This document shows positions 10,851 through 20,746 of a stretch of 64,000 bases of DNA, piece by piece. The DNA comes from Hymenopus coronatus (lineage: Eukaryota; Arthropoda; Insecta; Mantodea; Hymenopodidae), in the NCBI GenBank assembly GCA_030762935.1, contig CM060899.1, forward strand, positions 64,282,501-64,346,500. The letters run 5' to 3'. Under the pieces are notes generated by a model that saw nothing but the letters and a program-made list of their open reading frames with translations, ran no database searches and was not told where the DNA came from. How positions within the stretch are numbered: the first letter of the stretch is position 1; each line of letters opens with the position of its first letter. Both the position numbers and the translations under genes were made by a program.

Positions 10851-11240
10851 TTTTGGAAAATATCGCGTTTGCGCCGGCGCTGTGAAATCCTAATTATGAG
10901 GGGTAGATCTCCTGTTTAAGTCCGCTCCCTACGGATTAAATTTAACTTGTTTAGCTTATTGATCCAGAGCTTGCGTGTGGTCACGAAGCGAAATTTCCAA
11001 AATCTCTGCTCGCAGAAGCACGCGTTTGTACCGTATTTCCTCCTCCTCTTTATCCAGCATTCCTCTTCATCAACTTCTGCGCTACCGACTTTCTCTTTCC
11101 GTTGTACAAACAAGCACACAGATGCCCCAGGCGGACACTTCTGTCTTTCGTCTCCAAAGCCGAAATTGCAGAAACCTGATGCCAACATTTTTCGGCTTCT
11201 TAGGCTGGTAGCCTCTGGGCAGCCTAAACTATCAAAAAGG
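10851..11240. other. GC-richer unique island with overlapping antisense frames
   Basis: About 390 bp with higher GC than its surroundings. A 105-residue plus frame (10,947-11,264) and a 111-residue minus frame (10,916-11,251) overlap fully. The minus frame is Cys/Arg/Lys-rich with a CNFGFGDERQKCPPG stretch. I recognise no family. Two long antisense frames in one GC-rich island are expected by chance, but an exon cannot be excluded. Confidence 0.35.
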
Positions 11241-11490
11241 AACGTTGCCATAGGCAGCGTCTAGAGAACGTATCGTTTTCCGTACCAACCTTAAAGCACG
11301 TGGTATAAACTAAACTGACAATTTAAAGAGCGATAACAAAAGTGTGTTAAGAACGGGTTAAAAATAACGTAACTGTTACACAAGTAACGGAGTAACAGCT
11401 ACAAACGTAACAATTACAAAGAAATAGTACACTGTTTTAACTCGCAAGCTTTAGCTTGAGAAAGTAATAAAACAAAAAAATAAATAAAAA
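11241..11490 (+). repeat. Repeat Y, copy 1
   Basis: About 225 bp also present at 12,265 and 13,378. Landmarks are AACGTATCGTTTTCCGTACC, AAGCACGTGGTATAAACTAA, GTAACTGTTACACAAGTAAC and CAAGCTTTAGCTTGAGAAAG, the last containing a small inverted repeat. An A-rich stretch leads into the HE 3' end. Confidence 0.8.
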
Positions 11491-12252
11491 ATCTGATGTG
11501 TACCATTCACATGACTTTCTATACATTTCTGCAAAAAATTATTGTTAAAAACCTTATGCTTCTATAGGTGATAGTCAAAAGCTGGCTGCTAGGTGGCTGA
11601 AGTTCCTTTGTTTGAATGGACACGAGTCGACAAATTCCTGTAAGAGAAAAGTATGTTTTTCAAAGATGAAACCAAAAACAAGGAATATCTCAAAAACGAT
11701 TGACTCCACGAAAAAATTATATAACATAAATTGCGTGTTTTAACGTGCTCTACAATTTTTGTGTGAGGTAAGCTTTTCTTTACCTGTTACCGATTAGCAG
11801 TTAGGCAAAATTCCGTAAAATTCATCTAGAATAAAGTAGTCTTCAGAGGCTATTCCCAGATAATTCAAGATATACATTTTATTTATCAGGCAAATATTTT
11901 TAATATACGGTATTTTAATCAAAATCGTTAGAGCCAGTTTTAAGAAAATAAAACATTTCAAAAAAATGTCCATGTAAGGGGTAGTTGGGGGTGGAGAGAT
12001 TTTCTTGAAAATCTTCGTGTCACATCCTTGGTAAATACTAAACTTAAATACCAAGTTTGGTATTTTATTGACGTTTCGTTTTTGAGTTATCGTGTTCACA
12101 GACACATGGAAACACACACACGGAAATGCTTTTTTTTTGGATTCAGGGGGACCCAAAACATGTATTTCCGGTGAAATCTCGGTATCAAATTTTTGGGTGG
12201 AGAGCAATACCTTCTCTATTCACTATGTACATAGTACGTGTAGAAGTAAAAA
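11491..12252 (-). mobile_element. HE element, near-complete copy
   Basis: Starts ATCTGATGTGTACCATTCAC and ends in the 5' palindrome (ACTATGTACATAGTACGTG TAG, then AAGTAAAAA). It carries the recurrent open frame 11,794-12,207 on the minus strand. Together with the repeat Y upstream it forms a ~1 kb unit repeated three times. Confidence 0.87.
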
Positions 12253-12264
12253 GGAAAAGCTGTA

Positions 12265-12645
12265 GCACAAAATGGCCATAGGCAGTGTCTATAGAACGTA
12301 TCGTTTTCCGTGCCAAGCATAAAGCACGTGGTATAAACTAAGCTGACAATATAGAGAGCGATAACGTACGTGTGTTAAGCAGGGTTATTTTCTAAGCTTA
12401 TCGTTACGGCTAACTAGTAACTAAGAGCTATAAGTACTCGTTACGGGCCAAACCTTACTTTCTAACTCTCAACGATATCGCTATGTGACGTAAAGCTAGT
12501 TGCATCGTAACTACCGGTCAGGAGCTGCTGTTAAGAGATCGTTAAGCAGCTGTTGCAACTTTTTCAACATGGATGCTGTGCTAGTAATGCTTTTGATGGG
12601 TAGAAAATAAAGTAACGGTTACAGAAGTAACGGAGTAACAAAAAA
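12265..12645 (+). repeat. Repeat Y, copy 2, with ~180-bp extra segment
   Basis: Matches copy 1 from AGTGTCTATAGAACGTATCG. After TGTGTTAAGCAGGGTTA it carries about 180 bp absent from copies 1 and 3, and then resumes at GGGTAGAAAATAAAGTAACG. The extra segment is either an insertion here or the ancestral state lost from the other two. Confidence 0.75.
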
Positions 12646-12649
12646 AAAA

Positions 12650-13377
12650 GTGATTTGTTACATCCACATGACTTTCTCTACATCTCTGTAACAAATTATT
12701 GTTAAAAAGCTTATGCTTCTATTTACTTCATACTAATTGAGAAAAAATTAGCAGTAATAGTCTTATTACATGCTTCATTGTAAGTAGAAGCGAAATAAGG
12801 GAGTACCATAGGTTAAAGTGAAAGCCAAAGTATGGTTGCTATGTGACTGAAGTTCCTTTGTTTGTATGGACACGAGTTGACAAATTACTATATGAGAAAA
12901 GTATGTTTTTTAAAGGTGAAACCAAAAACAAGGAATATCTTAAAAACGATTAACTCCAGGAAAAAAATGCATACAACATAAATTGTGTGTTTCAATATGC
13001 TCTACATTTCTTGTGTGGTAGGTTTATGTCCATTCTTACGGTTTAGCAGTTATGCAAAATTTCATAAAATTCATCAAGTATAAAGTAGTCTTCAGAGGCT
13101 ATTTCCATAAAATTCAAGATATACATATTATTTGTGAAATAAATATCTTTAACGTACGATATTTTAATCAAAATCGTTAGAGCCATTTTTAAGAAAATCA
13201 AATATTTCGAAAAAAGTTGCATGTAAAGGGTAGTTGGGGGTGGAGAGACTTTCTTGAAAATCTTCGTGTCGTATCCTTGGAAAATACTAAACTTAAATAT
13301 CAAGTTTGGTATTTTATTGACGTTTCGTTTTTAAGTTATCGTGTCCACAGACATACGGACACACACATACACACATG
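12650..13377 (-). mobile_element. HE element, 5' end missing
   Basis: Begins GTGATTTGTTACATCCACAT (a drifted 3' hairpin) and keeps the body and CA microsatellite. It is cut before the GGATTCAGG block, exactly where repeat Y copy 3 begins. Confidence 0.85.
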
Positions 13378-13600
13378 GAGGTAGTGTCTATACAACGTAT
13401 CGTTTTCCGTACCAAGCATGAAGCACGTGGTATAAACTAAAGCGGCAATATAAAGAAATATAACGTATGTGTATTAAGAACGGGTAGAAAATAACGTAAC
13501 TGTTACAGAAGTAACGGAATAACAGCTACAAACGTAACGATTACAAAGAGAGTATTGTACTGGTTTAACAAGCAAGCTTTTGCTTGAGAAAGAAAGAAAA
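13378..13600 (+). repeat. Repeat Y, copy 3
   Basis: Third copy, close to copy 1 in extent, ending CAAGCTTTTGCTTGAGAAAG. It is joined to the next HE 3' end by an A-rich stretch. Start-to-start distances along the series are about 1.03 and 1.11 kb. Confidence 0.8.
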
Positions 13601-13604
13601 AAAA

Positions 13605-14344
13605 ATCTGCTGTCTTCCATTCACATAACTTTCTCTACATCTGTGCAACAAATTATTGTTAAAATGCTTATTGTTCTATTTGCTTCATGCTAATCGACAA
13701 AAAAAAAAAAAAAAAAAGAAAAAAAAATGTCAGAAATATTCTTATTACTTGCTTCCTTTTAAGTAGAAGCGAAATAAGGGAATAACATAGGTTAAAGTGA
13801 TAGTCAAAGGCTGGTTGCTATGTGACGGAAGTTCTTTTGTTTGCATGGACAGGAGTTGACAATTTTCAGTATGAGAAAATATACGTTTTTGAAAGTTAAA
13901 ATCAAAAACAATAAATAACTAAAGACAATGAACTCCACGAAAAGAAATTGTATAACATAAATTGTGTGTTTTAACGTGCTCTTCATTTTCTGTGTGGTAA
14001 GCTTTTGTCTATCTCTTACGGTTTAGCAGTTAAGCAAAATTCGGCAAAATTCATCCAGAATAAAGAGGTCTTCAGAGGCTATTCCCATAAAATTCAAGAT
14101 ATATATTTTATTTGGTATGTAAATGTCTTTAATATACAGGATTTTAACCAAAATCGTTAGAGCTATTTTTTAGAAAATCAAAATTTTCGAAAAAAGTTCC
14201 ATGTAAAGGGTAGTTTGGGATGGGGGGATTTTCTTGAAAATCTTCGTCTCGCTTCCTTGGAAGATACCAAACTTAAATACCAAGTTTGGTTTTTAACGGT
14301 CTTTTTGTTTTTGAGCTATGCTGCCCACAAGTACACACACATAC

Positions 14345-14375
<31 letters not shown>

Positions 14376-14519
14376 CACGGACATGTTTCTAAAAATGCTT
14401 TTTTTTTGGATTCAGGGGGTCTCAAAACATATATTTCCGGTGAAATTTCGGTATCGAATTTTTGGATACAATGCAATACCTTCTCTATACACTATGTACA
14501 TAGTACGTATAGAGAAAGT
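13605..14519 (-). mobile_element. HE element, complete copy
   Basis: Runs from ATCTGCTGTCTTCCATTCAC to the intact 5' palindrome. The microsatellite is a GACA tetranucleotide run (about 14,345-14,372), so the VCVC and SVCL tracts in its open frames come from it. It is joined through five A's to the next copy: a clean head-to-tail junction. Confidence 0.88.
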
Positions 14520-14523
14520 AAAA

Positions 14524-15224
14524 ATCTGATGTGTTACACTCACATGACTTTCTCTAGCTACTCTACATAGAAACTTCTTACAAAAGATAATTCTTCTTTC
14601 AACACCACGCTAATCGAGATAAACATTAGCAGAATTTTGTTACTTAGTTCCTTATAAGTAGACTGGAACTAAGGGAATGCACTAAGCTAAAGTGATAGTC
14701 ATATGTTTTAAAAGCTGTTTGTCATTGCAAATCGCTTCTTTGATTGGCCAGGTGTAGAATAAAAGAAAAACGGACACTTCGGTCTGTAAAAAGTATAAGT
14801 GCTTCACAACAGAAACTAATAATAAGGAATACTTCGAAAACGGTAAGTTCCACGAAAAAAATTTAATGACAACTTGTGTATTTTAACGAGATCTAAATTT
14901 TTGTATAGTACATTTTTGCCTATCTCTTACAGTTTACTAGTTATTCTAAACTAAGCAAAATTCATCCAGAATAAACAGGTCTTTAGAATCTATTCCCAGA
15001 AAATTCAAGATATACATTTTATTTGTGAGAGAAATAGCTTTAATATGTGGTATTTTAAACGTTAGATTATAGAGAGAGTGTTCCATGTAAAGGGTAGTTT
15101 GGGGTGCGGGGATTTTGATGCAAATCTTCGTGTCGCATCCTTGGAAGATAACGTAAATATTACGTATTGGTATTTTACCGACTTTTAGCTTTTGAGCTAT
15201 GCTGCCTAAAGACGCACACAGACC
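14524..15224 (-). mobile_element. HE element, subfamily B, left part (split by nested copy)
   Basis: The 3' end reads ATCTGATGTGTTACACTCAC, then ACTTTCTCTAGCTACTCTAC, which is diagnostic of subfamily B (subfamily A has CTACATCTCTGCAACAAATT). The copy is interrupted in its T-run after CACACAGACC by a plus-orientation HE copy. Its missing 5' piece resumes at 15,971. Confidence 0.85.
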
Positions 15225-15970
15225 TTTTTACTTTCTCTACACGTACTATATAAAAAGTATATAGAAAAGGTATTCAACTCCACCCAAAAATTCGACACCG
15301 AGATTTCACGATAATTAAAAACGAAAAGTCGGTAAAATACCAAACTTGGTATTTAAGTTTAGTATCTTCCAAGGATGCGACATGAGGATTTTCAAGAAAA
15401 TCCCCCACTCCTACCTACCTTTACATGGAACCTTTTTTGAAATTTTTATTTTTCTTAAAAATGGCTCTAATGGTTTTGATAAAAATACGACGTATAAAAG
15501 CCATATCTATTACAAATAAAAAGTATATCATGAATTTTCTGGGAATAGCTTCTAAAGGTCGGTTTATTCTGGATCAATTTTGCCGAATTTGGTATAACTA
15601 GTAAACCATAAAGGATAGGCAAAAACTTAGCACACAAAAAATGTAGAGACATTAAAACCCACAATTTATGTCATTTACATTTTTTTCGTGGAGTTGATCA
15701 CTTTTGACGTATTCCTTGTTTTTGGTTTCAGTTTTGAAAAACGTGTACATTTGACAACTCCTGTCCATACAGACAAAAGGAACTTCAGTCACATAGCAAC
15801 CAGCTTTTGACTTTCACCTTAACCTATGCTACTCCCTTATTTCCCTTCTACTTACAAGGAAGCAAGTAATAAAACTATTTCTGCTAATTTTTTCTGGATT
15901 GACATGAAGTAAATAGAAGAATAAGCTTTTTAACAATAATTTGTTGCAGAGTGTAGAGAAAATGATATGG
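15225..15970 (+). mobile_element. HE element nested inside another HE element
   Basis: Starts TTTTTACTTTCTCTACACG inside the T-run of the surrounding minus copy. The microsatellite region is deleted (GAGATTTCACGATAATTAAA). The 3' end is shortened: GTAGAGAAAATGATATGG joins AGGATTCAGGGG of the host copy, so the last ~15 bases are lost. Confidence 0.85.
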
Positions 15971-16078
15971 AGGATTCAGGGGATCCAAAGCATGTATTTC
16001 CGGTGAAATCTCCGTATTGTATTTTTGGATGCATTACAATATCTTTTCTATACACTATGTATAATAGAGAAAGTAAAA
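15971..16078 (-). mobile_element. HE element, 5' end of the split subfamily B copy
   Basis: Resumes at AGGATTCAGGGGATCCAAAG and ends TATACACTATGTATAATAGA plus GAAAGT. It supplies exactly the blocks missing from 14,524-15,224. Confidence 0.8.
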
Positions 16079-16338
16079 TGAAATTTTGCTTCATTCCTGA
16101 GAACGGTACTATCATCATGAAAATAAAGACGCTGTGGGGAAGATTGGGAAGCTCGGCATATTATGGCCTCTAGTTGGACATTAAAGAAATGAAGGTTGGA
16201 CGAGCGCAAGGAATGAAGGGATCATAGCCGTTCCCTAAAAGGATCAGCACAGAGTGAAACAAATTGACGTCGTTCGTAAGCGCCATCTCTGTGCCAGTAC
16301 CAGGGACCTTCTATAAGTCGCTACAAAAAGATAGAAAA
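16079..16338. other. Unique spacer
   Basis: No similarity to other parts of the window and no recognisable coding signal. Confidence 0.45.
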
Positions 16339-17004
16339 ATCTGATGTGTTCCATTCACATCACTTTCTCTATATCTCTGTAACAAATTATTGTTAAAAAG
16401 CTTATTCTTTTATTTATTTCATGTTAATCGAGACAAATTAGCAGAAATAGTCTTATTTCTTGCTTTATTTATTAGTAGAAGCGAAATACGGAGCACCATA
16501 GGTTCAAGTGAAAGCCAAAAGCTGGTTGCTATGTGATTGAAGTTCGTTTGTTTGTATGGACACCAGTTGGCAAATTCCTGTATGACAGAAGTATGGCTTT
16601 CAAAGCTGAAACCAAAAACAAGGAATACCTTAAAAACGATCAATTCCACGAAAAAAATGTATATAACATAAATTGTGTGTTTTAACGTGCTCTTCAGTTT
16701 TTGTTTGTTACGTTTTTGGCTATCTCTCACGGTTTAGTAGTTATGCAAAATTCATCCAGAATGAAGTAGTCTTCAGAGGCTATTCCCAGAAAATTCAAGA
16801 TACACATTTTATTTGTCAAATAAATATCATTAATATACGACATTTTAATAAAAATCGTTAGAGCCATTTTTTTAGAAAATCAAAATTTTCGAAAAAAGTT
16901 CCATGTAAAGGGTCGTTTGGAGTAGGCGGATTTTCTTGAAAAATCTTCGTGTTGCATCCTTGGAAGATACCAAACCTAAATAGCAAGTTTGGTATTTTAC
17001 CGGC
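16339..17004 (-). mobile_element. HE element, 3' two-thirds
   Basis: Begins ATCTGATGTGTTCCATTCAC and runs to GTTTGGTATTTTACCGGC. It then switches abruptly to a plus-orientation HE body at TTTACATGGAAC. Confidence 0.85.
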
Positions 17005-17620
17005 TTTACATGGAACTTCTTTCGACAATTTTGATTTTCTAAAAAATGGATGCAACGATTTTGATTAAAATTACGCATATTAAAGATATTTACCTCACAA
17101 GTAAAAGGTATATTTTGAATTTTCTGGGAATAGCCTCTGAAGACTACTTTATTCTGAGTCAATTTTACGGAATTTTACATAACTGCTAAACCGTAAGAGA
17201 TGGACAAAAACTTACCACACAACAAATGTAGAGCACTTTAAACCACACAATTTATGTTACATACATTTTTTTCGTGGAGTTGATAATTTTTGAGATATTC
17301 CTTTTTTTTTGTTTTTTTGTTTTTTTGTTTTTTTTTTGTTTTTTGTTTTTTTTTCAGCTTTGAAAAACTTGTACTTTTCTCATCCAGGAATTTGTGAACT
17401 CGCGTCCATACAAACAAAGGAACTGCAGTCAGCCAGCTTTTGACTATCACTTTAACCTATGATACCCCCATATTTCGCTTCTACTTGCAAGGAAGCAAGT
17501 AATAAGACTTATTTCTGCTTATTTTTTCTCGATTAGCTGGTAGTAAGTAGAAGCATGAGCTTTTTAACAATAATTTGTCGCAGAGATGTAGAGAAAGTCA
17601 TGTGAATGGAACACATCAGA
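17005..17620 (+). mobile_element. HE element, 5'-truncated, head-to-head with previous
   Basis: Starts in the body at TTTACATGGAACTTCTTTCG and ends CATGTGAATGGAACACATCAGA. It contains an expanded T/G run at about 17,305-17,355. With 16,339-17,004 it forms a large inverted repeat joined at the body. Confidence 0.85.
17305..17355. repeat. (T5-8 G)n simple repeat
   Basis: Expanded T-run with regularly spaced G's. It lies where the other copies have CCTTGTTTTTGGTTTCAGC, so it probably grew from that block. Confidence 0.85.
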
Positions 17621-17630
17621 TTTTTTTTCT

Positions 17631-17803
17631 ATTCATGTTAATGAAGATAAACATTAGCAGAATCAGTTTTATTGCTTGTTTCCTTGTAAGTAGAAGGGAA
17701 ATATAGGAACGCACAGGTAATACGATAGTTAAGTCCTTTAAAAGCCAGTCACTATGTGGAACAATTGAAATTCTAATTTCTTTGCTTGCCAGGAGTAAAC
17801 AAA
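17631..17803 (-). mobile_element. HE element, subfamily B fragment
   Basis: Contains GATAAACATTAGCAGAATC, AGTAGAAGGGAAATATAGGA and TTTGCTTGCCAGGAGTAAAC, which match the subfamily B 3' region of 14,524 and 36,157. Both ends are missing. Confidence 0.7.
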
Positions 17804-18629
17804 GGATTTAGTGTTCTCAGCGTATTTTTGGACTGCCTGCTTCTCTGGCCCCCAAAGATTTCCATTTATATATATTTTTCAGAAGTCTTTGGTGTTCCGC
17901 GAAGGGATATACGGGGCATTGGACCACCTGGTATGGTCAAAGATATACCATGTCCCCCCTGGTGCTTCGCCCCCTGATCGCTGCATAAATTAGTATTATT
18001 AGTTACACCCCCCATACACACTGGATAAAACTGTATCGTTGATGCAGTACATATCTTACGTTACTGGGATTTGAAATAAAAATACTTTAACTGGTGCTAA
18101 TGCACTTTTTGAAAGTTGAGTGTTAATAGGTTCTCATACTCTTTAAACCTCCCCCCCCCCCCCCCCACACCTCCTCATATGCTAGGGTTTTGATGCAGGC
18201 ATCAGTCAACATTTGTATACATGGAATGCTTGGTTGCAAATCAAAGCTAACATGTGCATGGTGCTCATTTTTTGTGTACTGCTAGCTTCAAAGGGATCGT
18301 TTTATTAAAAGTGATGAATACCCCCACTATGCACAGCTCGTTTCTGAAAGAACTCTGCCTGTTTGCATTCATGGCACTGCAGTCATGGAGGTTACTTTCT
18401 TGAAAGTGCTACTTCTGTCTATGTGCAAGTCGCTAACTTCTGTATGTTTGACCTATCGTCCCAACTGTGCTAAACTAAAACCCAAAATACTGCTGTTTTT
18501 TGCATGCATGCCTTAGAAAAGACGAAAATCATTGTCTGGGACAGGCATTCGCTTTCCGTGGCCACCTCTCCTAAGGAGAATACAATACGCTAATGCGATA
18601 GTCAAGTCACTTTAGGGAACACAGAAGTG
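17804..18629. other. Unique region, no gene recognised
   Basis: About 825 bp with mixed composition and a C16-18 run near 18,150. Two overlapping ~60-residue frames (17,786-17,977 and 17,811-17,993) cover a GC-richer stretch containing GGACCACCTGGTATGG. I cannot place either in a family. This is one of the longest stretches free of repeats in the window. Confidence 0.45.
18149..18167. repeat. Poly-C tract
   Basis: Run of C's followed by CACACC. It is a possible assembly or sequencing weak spot. Confidence 0.85.
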
Positions 18630-18801
18630 TTTTTTACTTTCTCTACACGTAATGTGTACATAGTGTATAGAGCAGGTATTGTACTCCACCCAAAAATTTG
18701 ATACCGAGATTTCACCGGAAATATATGTTTTGGAGTCCGCTGTATCAAAAAAAAAAAAAAAAACAACAACACATTTTCAGAGAAAGTTCCGCGAGTGTGT
18801 G

Positions 18802-19056
18802 AAATGAAATGCCGCTCTTTAACTGCTGTGGTTCTCAGCGTCCCACTCTATATTGGGCGTGAAAGATCACTTACGTTTGCTCAGTGGCCTCTCTATCAGG
18901 CTTGAGGTTCATTTACGTGCTATAAATCTACGGCACGGGACCAACGGATTTACTTCTCTTCTGCAGGAAGCCATGCTAATGATTTTTACGCCGGGTTTGA
19001 ACCTGCGACCTTGGGTATATGAAGTTAGCATGGTAACCATTACACCACGGAGGGCA
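18802..19056 (-). mobile_element. tRNA-derived SINE (type 1)
   Basis: On the minus strand the head reads CCTCCGTGGTGTAATGGTTA (A box) and GGTCGCAGGTTCAAACCC (B box), a tRNA-like pair. The ~170-bp body contains TAAATCCGTTGGTCCCGTGC and AACCTCAAGCCTGATAGAGA and ends near AAATGAAATGCCGCTC. It is inserted in the GT microsatellite of the HE copy. It lacks a normal tRNA 3' half, so it is a SINE and not a functional tRNA gene. Confidence 0.75.
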
Positions 19057-19070
19057 GCTGTGTGTGTGGT

Positions 19071-19218
19071 TTCTTTTTTTTTTTTTTTTTGGTAGTGTTT
19101 AACGAAGATACATGAATGAAGATGGAGCACCGGTGGAATGCGATGGTGGGGGAAACCGGAGAACCCGGAGGAAACCCGCCCCAACACCGCTTTGTCTAAC
19201 CACTCGACCACGGCGCGG

Positions 19219-19219
<1 letters not shown>
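19071..19219 (-). mobile_element. tRNA-derived SINE (type 2) with poly-A tail
   Basis: Minus strand: GCCGTGGTCGAGTGGTTAGA is an A-box-bearing head. A body containing CCTCCGGGTTCTCCGGTTTC follows, then an A18-20 tail at 19,073-19,090. No B box follows at tRNA spacing, so the head is internally deleted. It sits in the same GT tract as the SINE beside it. Confidence 0.65.

Positions 19220-19252
<33 letters not shown>
19220..19252. repeat. (GT)n microsatellite inside HE copy
   Basis: Remaining GT tract of the HE copy, directly beside the SINE insertions. GT repeats also lie on the other side of each SINE. Confidence 0.9.
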
Positions 19253-19253
<1 letters not shown>

Positions 19254-19800
19254 CACGATAACTCAAAAGCGAAAAGTCGCTAAAACTGGGTACTTAAGTT
19301 TAGTATCTTCCAGGGATGCGACACGAAGATTTTGAGAAGAATACCCCCACCCCAAACCACCCTTTACATGGAATTTGTTTCGAATTTTTTTATTTTCTTA
19401 AAAATGTCTAACTATTTTGATTAAAATACCGTATATTAAATATATTTAAGTGACAAATAAAATGTATATCCCGAATTCTCTGGGAATAGCATCTGAAGAC
19501 TACTTTATTCTGGATGAATTTTGCGGAATTTTGCATAACTGCTAAACCGTAAGACATGGACAAAAGCTTACCATACAAAAAATGTAGAGCACGTTAAATC
19601 ACACAATTTATGTAATATACATCTTTTTAGTGGAGTTGGTCGTTTTTTAAATATTCCTTGTTTTTGGCTTGAGCTTCAGAAAACTTATACTTTTCTCATA
19701 CAGGAATTTGTCAACTTCTGTCCATACAAACAAAGGAACTTCAGTCACATAGCAACCAGCTTTTGACTATCACTTTAACCTATGGTACTCTCTTATTTCG

Positions 19801-20134
19801 GTCGTCTCCTTAGCGCAGTGATAGTCCGACTGCTTACCAAGCGGGAGACCCGGGTTCGATTGCCAGAACCGGTGTGGGGATTTTTTTCCCCGCTGGGAGA
19901 CCTGGTCTGGGGTGCACTCAGCCTCGTGAGGTCCCTGAGGAGCTACTTGATGGAGAAGTAGCGGTTCCAGGTCATGAGTTCCACATTAACCGGCCGGGGG
20001 GGGGTTCGAGGCGCTGACCACGTCTCATCCTCCAATACTGCACCCCATCCATGACGTCTGTCATGGGACGAGATGGGTGACCTAGCGGTCGGGGGGTAGG
20101 CCTTGGGAGCTGTCTTGCCATGGATTTAAATTCC
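19801..20134 (+). mobile_element. tRNA-derived SINE (type 3), complete, with target duplication
   Basis: The head has CCTTAGCGCAGTGATAGTCC (A box) and GACCCGGGTTCGATTGCC (B box). A long body follows with GTGGGGATTTTTTTCCCCGC, CATTAACCGGCCGG, TGCACCCCATCCATGACG, CTAGCGGTCGG and TTGGGAGCTGTCTTGCCATG. It is flanked by CTTATTTCGG (19,792-19,801) and CTTGTTTCGG (20,135-20,144), a 10-bp target duplication with one difference, inside HE sequence. Confidence 0.85.
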
Positions 20135-20234
20135 CTTGTTTCGGTTCTATTTTCAAGGAAGCAAGCATTATGGCTATTTCTGCTAATGTTTTATCAATTA
20201 GTATTAAGTAAATAAAAGAATATGTTTTTTGTTT

Positions 20235-20455
20235 CCTTTAACCTGCTTGGTCATATCGGACGATGAATGAAATTGGTGAAATGATGCTCAAAAGCTCGGG
20301 GTCCATGGAGCTTAAAGTTACTCGACATTCGTCTTCTCAGGATAAGGGAAAACCCCGAAAAAACCTTACCCGGATAACTCACCCTAAGCGAGATTCGAAC
20401 TCGCGACCTGTTGAATGTGAGGCAGACACGCTACACCACACTACCCAGACGGGCG
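20235..20455 (-). mobile_element. tRNA-derived SINE (type 4)
   Basis: Minus strand: GTCTGGGTAGTGTGGTGTAG (A box) and GTCGCGAGTTCGAATCTCGC (B box) are followed by a body with TTATCCGGGTAAGG and CGGGGTTTTCCCTTATCC. It is inserted near the 3' end of the HE copy. The 51-residue-plus frame across it is incidental. Confidence 0.75.
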
Positions 20456-20530
20456 AATAATAATATTTTTTTTAATAATAATTTGATGCACAGATGTAAA
20501 AAAAGTAATATGAATGAAACACATATTTTT

Positions 20531-20638
20531 TGATTCAAGGGACCCTAAAACAGGTATTTCCGGTGAAATCCCGGTATGGAATTTTAGGCATTACAATACC
20601 TTCTCTATTCACTATATGTAGTACGTGTAGAGAAAGTA
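20531..20638 (-). mobile_element. HE element, 5' end fragment
   Basis: Minus-orientation terminal piece running from GATTCAAGGGACCCTAAAAC to TAGTACGTGTAGAGAAAGT. It follows the 3' end of a plus copy after a T-run, the same arrangement as at 15,971, 26,675 and 51,767. Confidence 0.85.
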
Positions 20639-20746
20639 CAATGTGATTAACTTACATATCTAATTGAATAAGATTAAGGCAAAGTTTATAGCAGGGAGGA
20701 GACCTGGACATATGCAGGACAGATACTGGACAATGTTAAGTCTTTT

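Larger units (their letters stand above)
18630..20524 (+). mobile_element. HE element with four SINE insertions
   Basis: A single HE copy stretched to ~1.9 kb. HE sequence is seen at 18,630-18,801 (5' palindrome), about 19,220-19,800 (body), 20,135-20,235 and 20,456-20,524 (drifted 3' end, TATGAATGAAACACAT). Between these lie four tRNA-derived SINE units described separately. Without them the copy has normal length. Confidence 0.85.

Noticed and set aside
14215..14529. Family of plus/minus frames such as [14 protein letters not shown]...PVKSRYRIFG seen near many positions as possible conserved protein
   Set aside because: These are the antisense reading of HE copies. They recur because the DNA is repeated, include the CA microsatellite, and are broken differently in each copy.
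17786..17993. Two overlapping ~60-residue frames as a small gene
   Set aside because: Short and overlapping in different frames, with no recognisable motif. The first begins inside an HE fragment.
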